Below, one piece after another: positions 21,376 through 34,300 of a stretch of 64,000 nt of DNA. The position numbers and the translations under genes were made by a program. This stretch comes from Ceratotherium simum simum (taxonomy: Eukaryota > Chordata > Mammalia > Perissodactyla > Rhinocerotidae): positions 8,330,151-8,394,150 of the forward strand of contig NW_004454177.1 in assembly GCF_000283155.1 (NCBI RefSeq), given 5' to 3'. Numbering within the stretch: position 1 is the first letter of the stretch; the number at the start of each line of letters is the position of its first letter. Below the pieces are notes generated by a model, which made no database searches, was not told where the DNA came from, and saw only the letters and a list, made by a program, of their open reading frames with translations.

Positions 21376-24300
21376 TCAATTCTTATTTTTATTAAGAGCC
21401 TACCAAAAAATAATAATTAGAAGGAAAGGAACTAGAAGGAACTTACTGAATCCAGATAAACTAAACAGCTTCAGTAAAACTGCAAAACGAATGACTTGTA
21501 TGTGTTTGCTACATGTTGTACATTGTAAAGCCAGTTCAGAATGTGTTGTAAGTAGAAGTACACCTAAAAAATGAACCAGTTATTTAACTCCGTGATTAAA
21601 TGTTAATGACATGGTGTTTTGTCTCTTTCTTCAGTTAGCTATTAAATACGGTATTATGACTTTTAACTTACCTTTTGCATGTCAGTTGTTTAGCTGAAAA
21701 GTAACACTTTTTTGTATTAGGAACTAAGCTCTGTTTCATTGCAAACCGCTGTAGTTATAGACAGCTCATGTATTTCCACTTAAGGTGTGCCTTGTACTGC
21801 ATGTTTGCCCTGGATCTGAAGATCCATCTTTTTTAGCAGACTCATTTTAAACTTTCCTAGAACTAAATGATTTCCTTGAAGAACAAGTTTCATTATTATT
21901 TGGCAGATGAAACGGGCAGTGGCCATTCACAATCTTAAGCTGGATAACAATGATTTTCAAAAGCTCAACAACTTTGAAATAAGTTTATGCATAATTCATA
22001 ACAAGAAATTGGTAAAAAATATTTCAGAATTGTTTTGAAGATATCTTTGTCTCCTTTTTAAAAATCTATTTCCCTCCAAGAGGTAAAAATAGGGTTTATC
22101 TTGGTATTCTCTTTAAGCTCAAGTCTTGAGGGGAAAAATTTCCTAGAGCCAAACGCTTGATGTTGGCTGAATTAATACTCCTGTTATTTATTATTTCTTT
22201 TTATTAGGAGTTCCCAGGCCTTCCTTGTACTTCAAAAGATCCTGCCTCCTATGCTCTGGAGAAGTTTGTTAGGTGTCTTCAGAATGGCTTGGCACAACTG
22301 TGGTCAAGGGTCTTCCATGACCCATGGCTTTAGGAATGCTTGGGCGAAAAGACACAGCTTGGTTCTTTTTTAGTCCTCAAACAGATTCTGCCTTGTACTT
22401 GGGTGAGTTTCCCAATCTACTGGGAGTCCAATCCATTTATAGCTAACATTAGGTCAAGGCCAGAGGGGCCATGGCCCTCGCAGTTGGCATTAGTGAGCTC
22501 TTATTTCTATTCCGTGGAGAAGCTGAAATTGACAAACTGTCTAGGGAGACGTGCTGCGGTTCTTTGCTGCCTGTTTTTTGAGCAGGATGCATTAAGGATA
22601 AGTTAGTTGTCATGGTAGAATTCCTCATCATTAATCACTGAGACCATATTCCTAGGTAAATCAGTAAACTTGTTGATACAGCCACATCTTGAGAGAAAAA
22701 TGTGCCTTTTTGACGTCCTCTTGTCTGCTGGCCTGGTCAGCAGTGTTGCTGCACCCCCAGAGCAAGCTGCCTTGTTTCATTCTGATGATGACGATACACC
22801 GTGGCTCTGTGAAGATCTGAGCCGTAGCTGCTGCGTGCGGCCTGCTTTGATTTGTATATAATATGGATAACTGTCTATGTATTAGACATGCTATAATTTT
22901 TTTCATCTTCTGTGCCTACAGGGACTATATTACCTTATCAGGGTAAAGTTCATTCTGTAGGACTGATAATTAATCCCCTGTTCCTTTCCTTTTCCTGCTT
23001 TCTTATCTGGTGGCTACATTATATATAAATTCCAGCATTTTTCATCACTATGCCAAATAAAGCAATTTGGAGATGCAAGCAATAAAAAGCTTATTTTTAT
23101 AACCCCTCTAGAAAGAAAACTGCTCAGATTCCATTTTAGTGAAAAAAGGCATTGCGTTTTGTGGCCACGTTTACATCTACTACCCGACGAATGCGGAAGA
23201 GTGGGACAACTGGCTGCAATGGATGAGTCTCTGGTCTTCTGACAGCGTCCCAGAAAAGGTGGTATATTTGAGATATCCCCAGGACCAATGCGTTCCCTGC
23301 ACACACCACACTGTGCTCCTTTTCTTGCTTTATAACTTTCAAAACACAGAAATAAGATAGTCCGTAGAGGTCATTAACTCAAGATTCACATCCTTAACTG
23401 GATAGCAAATGTCTTACTAATTGAGGCTTGTATTTAACTGGATTAAATCCAGTGACTTGATGTTAGCATGCAGTGCGGCCAAGTCTGTTGTCCTTTTATG
23501 AGAAGGGGCTTAGCTTTGTACAGCCATGCAGTATGCAAGTCACGCACTCGTCCTAGGGTACTGGCTTGCCGTAATTTCGTTTGGGGACAGGGGAACATTG
23601 CAGCACAATGAGCCGAGTAGGAGCTAAATATTTAGATGTAGGAAGGAGTATTGTTCTAATTAAACTGAATTTGGTGCCCATGGCAAAATATGTGCTTAAT
23701 GTATTGGGGTATGTGTGAAAAATTACATGTATTTTCATAAATTGGTTTTTTCCCCTCTCATCCTTGCTGAAGGGCTTTTGTTTTGGATATTGTTTACCAT
23801 AGAGGAATTATCTCATTATAGGTACTAGACAGCACAATAAAATCCGGAGAGTCGTAACAGTTACCCTAGCCCTTAAATGTTTCTGTTCTTTGGAAGAATA
23901 CAGAAGAGTTCAGTCTTCTCCTATAAGTTGGAAAACAAAAGAGCAAAATTCTTTCTGCATTATCTAATACAGAATCCCTGGCATAAATCCCTGGGCTCTT
24001 AACTGTTTTTCATTTAGAAAAGAAAAGCAATTTTAGCATAAAGTGGATCTTGGAAGTTCTGGAGAAAATCAAGGCTGAGCACAGGATTTCCCTCTTCTTA
24101 GCCTGACACTTTTCTGTTAGGTAGTCTTTGTGAAATATTTGATTTGAGGGGTCAAAAATATTAATTTTGTCTGATTTCACTTCATAACCTATTCTAGGCA
24201 TCGACTATACCTAAACTCCATTTTTGCAACCTTGGAACATCTATTTATTAATACTGTAATTAGAAATAGGTGCTAATGTATCTTGTGGGTTGTTAAAGGG

Positions 24301-24419
24301 TCTGTCCACAAAGGGCCTAGTGGGAGGGAGGTTTGGAAGGGATGACATTTTTAGAAATGTGACTGTCTTTTACAATCCTGGGGGTTTGCCTACTTTCCAG
24401 TGGTCTCTGAGGGTCTAAT
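21376..24419. other. Single-copy intronic stretch, no gene
   Basis: Three kilobases with no recognised exon or repeat. Short frames at 22340-22906 and 23014-23360 have no family resemblance and overlap each other on opposite strands, as chance frames do. Confidence 0.45.
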
Positions 24420-25218
24420 TCAACTGTCATCTTGATTTACATGAGTCCCAGTTCTGCATCTTTCTTTACCCTTGAGCTTGCTTTGAAAATGGAGAGCTAC
24501 ACATCATTTAAGTATTTGCATCATCCACTCTTCTCTACCCACATCCTCCAGGCTTCCCATCTTCATTGATGAGTCTTCGCCTTCCAGACTCAGACTTGGC
24601 ATTGACCTTTATTCCCGCCACTGCTCTCCCACACCACCATTTAGAGATGGACCAGGTTGTATGAACTCCTTTGTCGTCCTAGGATCTGATCTTTCCTATT
24701 TATGACTGCAGCTCCTCCCCCCACCCTGGTTCAGGTCAGCATCGGCTTGCCTGGCAATGCTCTAATAACCTCTTAGCTGGTCTCTTCACTTTTGTGGTCC
24801 CCTCACTTCCCACCCTCATCACACACACACCATTCAATCCATCTCACAAGCCTCAGTAGAATTCTTCTTCCTGGAGGATAGTATGGTACATGGTACCTCT
24901 TGACTCCTTTCTCTCTACACTCATAGACTTTTAACCACCTTCAGTCACTTTTCGGCATCCATAGGTTAAAGTTTATATTTCTTTTCCTAGCATTAAGAGC
25001 CCTCCATAGTAATCTCAAAGTAAGGCCCTCCTTCTCCCATCTCAACTCCTACTCTTTTCTTAAACATTTACAGGATCTTTCACATACCCTGTCCTTTATC
25101 CTAGTTATATGAAGACCTGTCTTATCAATCCTACTAAATCTTGAGTGGCTAGAGGACAAGTTCTTTTTCTTTAAGTTGCTCATATCTACCACATATAATG
25201 ACAATAAACTGTGACCGA
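24420..25218 (+). repeat. L2-like LINE fragment
   Basis: CT-rich wording 'aacctcttagctggtctctt', 'ccattcaatccatctcac' and 'agcattaagagccctccat' recalls the L2 coding-to-3' region, and the end 'gtggctagaggacaagttc' with 'atgacaataaactgtg' recalls its 3' terminus. Strongly diverged, so family and limits are approximate. Confidence 0.5.
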
Positions 25219-25221
25219 TAA

Positions 25222-25400
25222 TAATTATAGCTAACATTTACTGAGCATTTACTATGTGCTAGTTACTGTTCTAAGTGCTTTACATATTTTTTCTCGTTTT
25301 AGCTCATGAAGCAGGTATTATTATTATTATTTCCATTTATAACCGTGCACGTGGAATTCAGAGAGGCAGAGAAGATCACTTACATGCAGTATAACCAGGC
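25222..25400 (-). repeat. MIR SINE, antisense
   Basis: Typical reverse MIR: 'taacatttactgagcattta', 'ctatgtgctagttactgttc', 'taagtgctttacatatttt', then ATT repeats and 'attcagagaggcagagaag'. Confidence 0.8.
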
Positions 25401-25674
25401 AAGGCTTCGTGGCCATCCACAGGGCACAGTAGGGAGGGAATTTACTGTACAGATGGGCAGCCATGAAACAGAAGGATGAGAACGTGATTGGAGGCAGGAA
25501 TTACAGGGTAGGTTGAGAGATACATGAGCCCTGTAACTATGATATCAGGGAGGAAAGAAACTGGTGATGGGAATGAATGTTGTACATTGGCGAGCGGTCA
25601 GGAAAGGCGTGCACAGAGCTTAGTGCCCATACCACTCGCTCAGTATTTAGCACAAGTGGCTCTGTATTCTTCTC

Positions 25675-25800
25675 TCTGGTATTTGTCTAGCCCGTCTCTA
25701 CAGCTAAACCCTAAGGTCCTTGAGGAAGGGAATGTAGCTTATTCATTTTTGCAGTTTCAACATTTAGTCTATGGTAAATGCACAATCAGTGTCATTTGAT
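25675..25800 (+). repeat. L2 3'-end fragment
   Basis: 'ctaaggtccttgaggaagg', 'gaatgtagcttattcattt' and 'atggtaaatgcacaatcag' fit the L2 3' terminus. Short and diverged. Confidence 0.5.
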
Positions 25801-28109
25801 GGTGACTATGGAGCAAAATTTAAATTAAAATATTACAACAGGCAGTCTTCCCTCCATTAATAGAAGCCTTCTTCCTGTAAACCAGGCATGAGGATAGTGT
25901 GTAAAACCTATTTGGAACAGGGACTTTATGAAGCATAGAAGGGCCTCTCAGTCTCCCTTCTTTACCAGTTTGACCCCGGTAATTTTATTGCTTTAACCTC
26001 TGGCGTCAGAAGGGACGCAATGGAGTGATTATAACTAGCATTCCTACTAGTTAAGTTCTGCTTCACTCTTGACATTCAGTGGAACGGTCACCATAATTTC
26101 AGTGGACCATGGAACTATTGTTATTGTTGTTGTTATTGTTGGTGGTGTTCTACACATTCTGTTGTTATTAAATTAAAGAACAAAGCATGCCTTACTCTTC
26201 AGCATGCGTTTCAGGAAGCTGTGAGCACTGTGTATTTTGTCAGGCCATGCTTTCATCAAGCCTCTGTAACTGCATTAGAGCTAGGTGTCTGATCGTGAGC
26301 TTTCAGAGTGTCAGTGCTGTATAATGCTACTAACAGGTAAAACAAAACAAAACAAAAACTTGTAGCAAAAGATATTTCTGTGGCTGACTGTGTGGTGGGC
26401 ATGGTATTGCTGGTCAGCAATATGTTCTTGTCTACTCAGGCTGGCTACTGGCTACCAACTGTGAGATGTTCCCTTGCTGACAAGCCTCCCCCATTCTGTA
26501 CTTTGCCCTCAGGCTCGCAATTTACTGGATGCAATCTTGTTGAGAAAATGTGGTCTTTATTAGTGTTCGGCACAGATCGACTTTTCTTTGTCCGCTTCTG
26601 CAGAGCTAGTAGGATGCTTAGTGCAGGGAAGAAACAGGGGCCGAGGACAGGAGAATGGGAGTTTTCAGGTGCTCAGAACCAGAATGCTGGCTTAGTAGAG
26701 AGATGATTTGAGCTTGCAGGGTAGAAATAGCTCATCTGCACCCACAGAGCTTTTTAAAGCAGCATTCCAATCAACGACTAATTATCAAAGAAATAGATGT
26801 GTTAATAAAAACGGAGTTAGTTTCTAGATTCATGAAACATAAAGAAATTTATATGTAAAAGACAGTTCTTGCCCTCCAGATGTTTATGATGTAGTGAGAA
26901 CGCAAAACTAATGTATATTTTGAGACCTTCCAAATCACTGTAGATATGTGTGACTTTGTATACAATGTTTTATCTTTCATTGTGAGGGTGTATGCACATA
27001 TTCTTGTGTATATTTCTCTGTCACTCTCCTCCTCGCTTTATCTGTTGGCTTGGCTCTGTTTTATTGGTCTAACATGTTCTACAGAGATTTGTGAGTGGCA
27101 TTCTGCAGCCTTCTCCCATATGCTGTCTCTTTAACAAATGCCCACTCTTGTGACTTTTTCCCTCCTAATCCTGATGGTGCCTATTGTTTTAAAGAGTTCC
27201 TCGATTTACAGGTGCTACTGAGTAGCTTTTTAAGCACAAATACAAATGCTTTGCACGTAGAAATTAAATGCCAGAGTCTGTAAAATATATAAATCAAAGT
27301 CATTTAAAATGGTCATTCTATAAAGAGAACTGGAGAAATGCGAAATTAATAAATACTAGCATAAGCATTAAATATTCACTGCCTGCTACCTCTGAAATGG
27401 TACAACAGCATCATTTTTTAATGATGGGTAATGATAAAACACATCAATTTTAAATAACCTGTTTTCTCCTTCCCTCTTTCTGAAGCTATGAGTTGGCAAG
27501 CTTGAAATTAAATACAAGTAATGGTAATAACTAAGCTTCTGCTAACCTTAGTCATGGAACAGACACTTTTCTGTGTTTACTGGATGTTCTGTGGCTATTT
27601 GAAAAGACTAGTAAATTGAAAATTGATGCTACTGGGATCAGCTTGAATTTAAAGAAAACGTACATCTCTGTTGGAAAACAAAAATGTAAAGCCTTAAATA
27701 GCAAAAGCATCGTTATCTTCTAATACATTCTTATTTGTTTTCTTATTAAGGCTCACCGAGTCATCTTAGAATAGTTAAAATGAACCTTAAACTAAAATAC
27801 ATTTCTATACCTTCCCCTCCAACCTCTTCTAAAATCCCTTTAAAAACACCTTTATTTTTAATTATGCCTCACTTGTTATTTAATGTTACTTGCAAAATAC
27901 AAGAGTAGGATCAAGGAGCAAACAGTTATAATTTCTTGAATTCATATGTTTCTTTGCTGTCAAGGAACCGTATATTCCTTTTGTCTTCAATCTTATATGC
28001 CAGACAAATTTAATTGACAGAGATTTTTCTCTCTCGTATCAATGGGAAACACTAAAGCATCTGTTTCCTAAGGTCACGTTGTAAAGCAATTTAAGAGCTT
28101 GTAAGTCCT
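25801..28109. other. Single-copy intronic stretch, no gene
   Basis: I see no exon or clear repeat beyond a degenerate GTT/ATT run near 26118-26147. The 108-codon plus-strand frame at 26380-26706 has no recognisable domain. Confidence 0.45.
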
Positions 28110-28390
28110 AAGATGGGAAAGCGCAGGGTGTTGTGGGATCCTAGAAGGGGTCCTGAGCCTGTCTAGGGAGGGTGGAGCCAGGTCAAGCCTCATGGAGGAG
28201 ACAGTACCTGAGCTGAGATCTGAAAAATGAGTTGGAATTAAGCAGGCAGCAAAGGGGTAAGAAGGAAGTGGAGGAGAGAGGAGGTTGCTTTCGAGGTACA
28301 CAGAAATAGTTGTATCCCTGCATCCACGGCAAAGCTGAAGGGGCAGTGTGATGCTGCTGGTGGACTGATTTGGGCAATGATGGAACATGG
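28110..28390 (-). repeat. L2 LINE fragment, antisense
   Basis: The plus strand reads as antisense L2: 'gtcaagcctcatggaggaga', 'gtacctgagctgagatctg', 'aaaaatgagttggaattaag' and 'caggcagcaaaggggtaag'. Diverged, and the minus-strand frames over it are not intact. Confidence 0.6.
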
Positions 28391-31300
28391 GAAAGGGTAT
28401 TTGTGAAATTAAAAGAAATGGGTGTCCCGCAGTGTTTTTTGATAATTTTCTCTTGAGCTGGTTAAGAGAATGGTGGATGACTATTTAGAGGGGCTGAAAT
28501 ATTATCTTGACTAAAGGGAAAAACACCTCAGTTCCCTCAGCTGAAAAGGATCATGGGGCAGAGGGCTGTCCTGAGTGAAATTCATGGGAAGGGGGTTTGT
28601 AGAGGAACCAGGGCATGTGGGAAGAGTCAAGACAGGGACAAAAGGGGAACACTTGTGGTGGATTAGGGGGAAGACACCGGCTCTGCACTCCTGTTGTCAT
28701 TCCTGAGTCCCTGGGAAGCTACCCCACCCAAGAAATACTGGTATTTATAGATGGCTGAAGCATCTAGCCTATAAGGAGAGGTATAATGACGGTATTAACA
28801 GCACGAGGACTATATGAGTCAAAATCTCCTCCTATGGATCCACCTTCTTTAGCCGCGGTCAAGAGCTAGTTATGACTCCTCCCAGCTCTTGGTGCTGCTG
28901 CTGTCCACTCTCCAGGTTTTTAGGCACCACGCGACAAAGGACAGGAGTGGCTCTGAGAGAAACATTGCCAGTGGCATTATTACCCTGGACCAGTGTCAAG
29001 ATCTTACATTAACAAGTTGTGTGAAACTGGAATGGGGACAGGGGAAGAAGTTGACTTTTTTAAGCCCAGCCATTTTGTTTTTCAAGGGACAGATCTCCCT
29101 GGGTGATAACTACCAGATTGATGGGGATAGTGAAATGGCACTCAGAGAGGAGAACTGTTAACACAGTGTGCTAGCAGAGCCTGGTGCTCGTGCTTAAGCA
29201 CCTGTGCCATCCGTGATTCAGAGCAAGAAATATGAAACAAACCCCCGTTGTCTAAAGTGAACCTAGCAGGAATAGTCCCCGGGTTTCCATTTGAACAGAA
29301 CTCCATTAAGAGATTACTAACTAAGAGGCACTGAGGTTTGTGGTTGAATAAGCAATTGAAATCAAACCCTGAAGCTCATCTAGATGAATTCACACGTTCC
29401 TCTACCTGCAGAAGTTGGCTGGAATTACACACACCTTATGTCGATGTTTAGAAGCATGGGGTATGGGGTATGATTTTCAGGGAGGAAAATAGACCTCGAA
29501 ACCCCACTGACATGTATTGTGGTTGCGAGACTTTTCTGGAGAGAACAGAATTTCTATTAAATGGGTATGAAGAACACCACTTTAGTATGTCAGTGTGTGT
29601 TTTACTGTGACACTTCTTTGTCATGTATTTTCAAAGATGGCATTGAATTTGTCACTAGCTCTAGCCGTCTCATTCTTTCTCCAGGCGATGTTTTGATAAA
29701 TGTTGATGAGTTTATAACTGTAAAACCAAATGACATTTATAGTGTGGTACATGCTTTACCCATTGCATAATTATATCTAATGGCTTTGCATGTAGAAAGG
29801 CATTTACCATTTACTTTTGTGTAAAATGACAATCTAAACCCCCAGGCCTGACTTTTTTTTTTTTTTTTTACACAAAGATAAAGACTTAATTAAAAACCAA
29901 ACACAATTTATTTTTGTATCTGGCATTTAAGGTACCTAGTTCTTTGGTTAAAGATGTGATAAAAATCACGATGCTTCTAGTAACAAAGATCAGTGGGTTT
30001 CATTTTTTCCCTCTGTCTTTGAAACATTGGTGAACTCATTTAATTATCAAGCTGATTTCTGGTATGACTTCTTGTTTCTCGTTTCTAGTTAAAAGAGCTA
30101 TTTTGAAATTTAGCACAGAATTGAATAATGTGTTCAGTTAATGAGGAACATTTAAGAGACATTTCTAAATTTAATGTGATAGCAAAATGATAAACCAGCA
30201 CAGTGGTATAGACATACTTTATTTAGACAGCAATGATGCTTCAAGCTGGTTGCTTGCGGTCAAGCAAAGTTTTATTTTGGTTTTTGATTCTATATTTTTT
30301 ATATTCTGACATCTAGCGTAGAGATAGCCATTTAGACCTTTTAGAGTGCTTATGGTCATAAAGTAGGTGACTTAATAGAACAAAACAGTTTTGTTCTTTA
30401 GCCTTTGTGTCAGAAATACAGCTTTTAGTATCTTGTGCAATATCTACTGTGTGTTCATGAGTAGACAACTGAGTAGCTTTCTAGAAAACTGGGCTGCTGT
30501 AGTAGTGGTTTATCTTTCTGGCTCTGTATTGACCATACCACTCTGACATGAAGGCCTCCGAACTGCTTACCAATGAGCAGAAGTTAAAGTTATTCTCTCT
30601 GTCTGCCTTTTTAGCATATAAACTTTGTGATCTTTCTTTCTTTCTTCAGGAAATAAAACAATCAAAATAGGTCTCTTCTCAAGTGTTTGGTCATAGGAAT
30701 ATTCTTGTTTTGAGTCACTATACTTCTGAAAATAATTCCTGAGTTATTTGTGAATATCATGAAGTCTGTCCTCTTCAGATTACTTATGTTGGATCCAGTT
30801 GAAAAGCTAATTTAAGCTTCACAGAATGCTGGAGAGTTGAAAGTTTTTTTTTTTTTTTTTTTTGAGGTTAAACTAATAATGATCTGGTCATTGTATAAGT
30901 TCTGTTTAGGTCTGATTTTTAAATTAATTTGGGTTCTGTTTTTTTCTTGCATATGAAAATATGAGCACTAGTTATTTATATGCACCTGGACAAATCTGAA
31001 ACCCAAATAAACTATCTGATAATAAATTTAAAAAAGTTCTGTTTATAGTGAGTGAACTCCAAAAACTGATTTCTGAGCTGGGAAAAAACAGTTGAAGAAA
31101 TGTTGCAGCTGGGTATAATCCTTTGGCTAGGAGGCTTTCTAGAAATGAGAACTGTACTGACTACAATTAAAATGCAGGTGTGAGACACTTGTTTGTGTCT
31201 CAGGTCAGGATTTTAATAACACATCTTTAAACTGCTTTCTTTTGCCTTTAACAAAATCATAGAGCAATCATCTTTGCAAGTTCCTAAAGAAAATCTATAA

Positions 31301-34300
31301 TAGAAGAAGTGATGTTAAACCAACATTTAAGATCTTCCAGAGAGCCCTCAGAATTTATTGGAAGAGGGAACCGAGTAATTTTCTGTGGAAGAGTGGTTAG
31401 GAAGAACCATTTTCATGCTTTCAGTCTGGGACAGGTGGTATAGATTAATGTTGAATACATACAAAATCTATTGAGACTAATTAAAGATGCATATCCACAT
31501 GGAATACCACATCTCAGTGGATCTTTGGCAGCCAATCCAACCGGCACATATAGTGTTTATACCAAGCATTTTTCAAACTTAGCCAAGAATAGTATTAGTG
31601 AAACTTCTGAAAACTGCCTTGAAAATCCTTAGTCCTTTGTGTTGTAGAGTCTCTCTTAAGAGTCTCCATCTCCAAGAAGTACTTCTTAGAATAGAAAACA
31701 TGATAACCTGTGCTCACCTTTAATGGGTACAAATATACAGCAATATAGAGTAAGTAGTTGACTGTACCTAGCCCAAAATCTTATACATGGAAGAACTTCA
31801 ATTTAATTATTTGGCAATGGCTATAGTAATGTATCTTGGCGCTTTACTTCCTGGGAGGACATCCATTTCTAATCTGATGCTTAGCCCAATAAAGATGAAG
31901 CTGTGCTAAGGACCTGTCTCTGGTGTTTGATCCGGGAGAGTGAATTAACACATCAGTCCCTAAGCCTAGCCCTCATCCAGGTTGGCTTAATACTCTTTGG
32001 TGACTTGATCGTTTCTCACAAATGCTAATGAACAGTTCACTTTGACACTGTAGACAAACACAATTTGGTGGTTGTGTTCAGATGTTTTTCATACTTGCTA
32101 ATGAATAAACTCCCCATGGTTCACAGGTAGCTGAAGTAAGCAGTGACTTGAGGTATAGCCCAAAAATGATTTATTAACTATGTTTTAAACCAAGCAAACA
32201 GGATTTTAGAGAAAGTGGGAGTGCTTTTTTTTTAATTCAAGGGTCCAAGTAAGGAGGATTATATTTTAAATGAAGGAATTTATTAATCTTAGATATACTC
32301 CATACTGAAGTTTCTCTTGGGAGCAGGGGCGAGAGTAGGGAGCACATACAAGCAGATAAGATTGCCCGTTTATCAGTTGGCAAAAGTGGTATTGACATTT
32401 GTCCATAAAGCTTTCTTTTAAATAAACGTTGAATTGGAGCTTTGCTGGGCCATCAGCTACCCAGTCAGTAATGGGCTTCAAAGAGGCTACCCTTTCTAGT
32501 CCTTTTAAGGTTTAAACCAATAAAGCAAATCCTGTAGATGCAGCAAGAATAAGGGGGAAATGTTCTGGAAGAAAAGGGGAGGGGGCAGCCCAGAACTTAT
32601 GGCGAATAGATTAATATTTATAGACATCAGCATTGGTCTCTTACCAACATTTATAACTCCAACAGTGGCAGATTGAGGGCTGAATCAACATTTTTCCCCC
32701 TCTGTAAAATAATAAATATGGTAAAGTAGCTCTCAGAACTGCCTTTATCATAGGGATAAATCAGGACAGTTTGTGTTGCAAGAGAGACTTAAAACTTATA
32801 AATATGTTGCCCTTTAGGCTACTATTCATCAAAGTGTCTGATATGAAACCTAGACTAAAGGCTTTTGTTATTGTGTGTCTGCTTATTCTCTTTTAGAAGT
32901 ATAAATTGGAAAGAGCTCTGTCATTTTGGTCATACCGGCCTGCTGTGCTCCTTAAATGCTGTCCCTTTTGGGATGTATTTGAGGAGAAGGAAATAGTGGG
33001 AGTTGACTACTGCACACGTTTACACAAATCCTCTTCATCGCCTAAACCTTCCTTGCAGAAGGCATAATTTCCAGCAGGAAAAATACAGCACATAACTGCT
33101 TGACAAATGACCTATTTTGGTGCAGTCAACTCTCTTTCTAAGATACTAGAGCAGAGAAGTTGTTCCTTAAAAGCCTCATAAAATCCAGAGGGACCTAACT
33201 TTCCTTCTTGGGGCTCCTATCCAAATGTGTACCAATGGGCATAGCTAAAGGTACTTCCACTCTGCAGAGGGGGGAGCCTGCCAGGCTGGTGACAGATGCT
33301 TTAAGTCACATGACTCGATAGGTATTAATGAAATCTCATACTACTTTGCAATTCTGAATCTGAATTTCTTGGCTTCTGTGGTTTGGAGTCAGAGTTGAGG
33401 CTCCAGCTCTGCCCTCCACTCCCCTCGGAGCCTTTAGATGTTGGATCACATATGGTATGTGGAATCACCTGCCATGTGGAGGCCCCCACAGAGTATGTAC
33501 TAAGCAGTTTTCCTTTTTTAATGTGTAGTTCAGCTCCTAGTTTTTGAGAATAACTAATTGGGAGCATAAACCTCACTTTGCCCTTGAATAGTTTGCAATT
33601 TAGGAGACCTGAATAACGGAAATGGAGGGCCTACAAAGAAGGCATTGAAGCGTGCTGCAGTTTGATAATTTGCCCACTTGGCTTGAGTAAGCCGCTGGTG
33701 TAGAATTGCCTTGGGAAGAAACGAGAGGCTCTCAGGTCTGTGGGTTGTTTCTGATGGTGATTTGGGGGAATTTAGAGAGTTGGGGAGCTCTCACTGACCA
33801 CTTGGAGTCTCTATCCTGCCATATCACATTTCACAGGAACAAAGTGTGGGCCACTGGGCTAGTCTGGACTTGCTTGAATGCCAGCGTGTTAAAGGTCCTT
33901 GTTTGGAGCACTTGGAGTGGCACCATGCTACGTTCGTGTACGGGGATAGTCATTCTTGGGACTTCAGTCTAGAAGCCATATTAAGGTAGAGAAATACTTT
34001 GAACGAGGAAGTCCAAAAATACCAGTCCCTGTCTGACACCCAAGCATTTTTGTCTCCTGCTGGTCAGTGCAGCCAACCAGCACGAGGCAGCGTTGTGATG
34101 TCAAGTTCTACTCGAGTGGAGGACTGAAGAGTGCGGCGCCGCGGTCCCACTTGCTCTGTCGAGGTGGTAGCAGTTTGACTTTCCAAGTCAAATTTCTTGT
34201 ACTCTGTGCAAGTCAGAATGCCCAACCTTGTCACCGGGAACTGACTCTAAAGAGGGGCTCAGGACCGGGAGAGCACAGGTTTGCTCTTTATCAGATGCCT

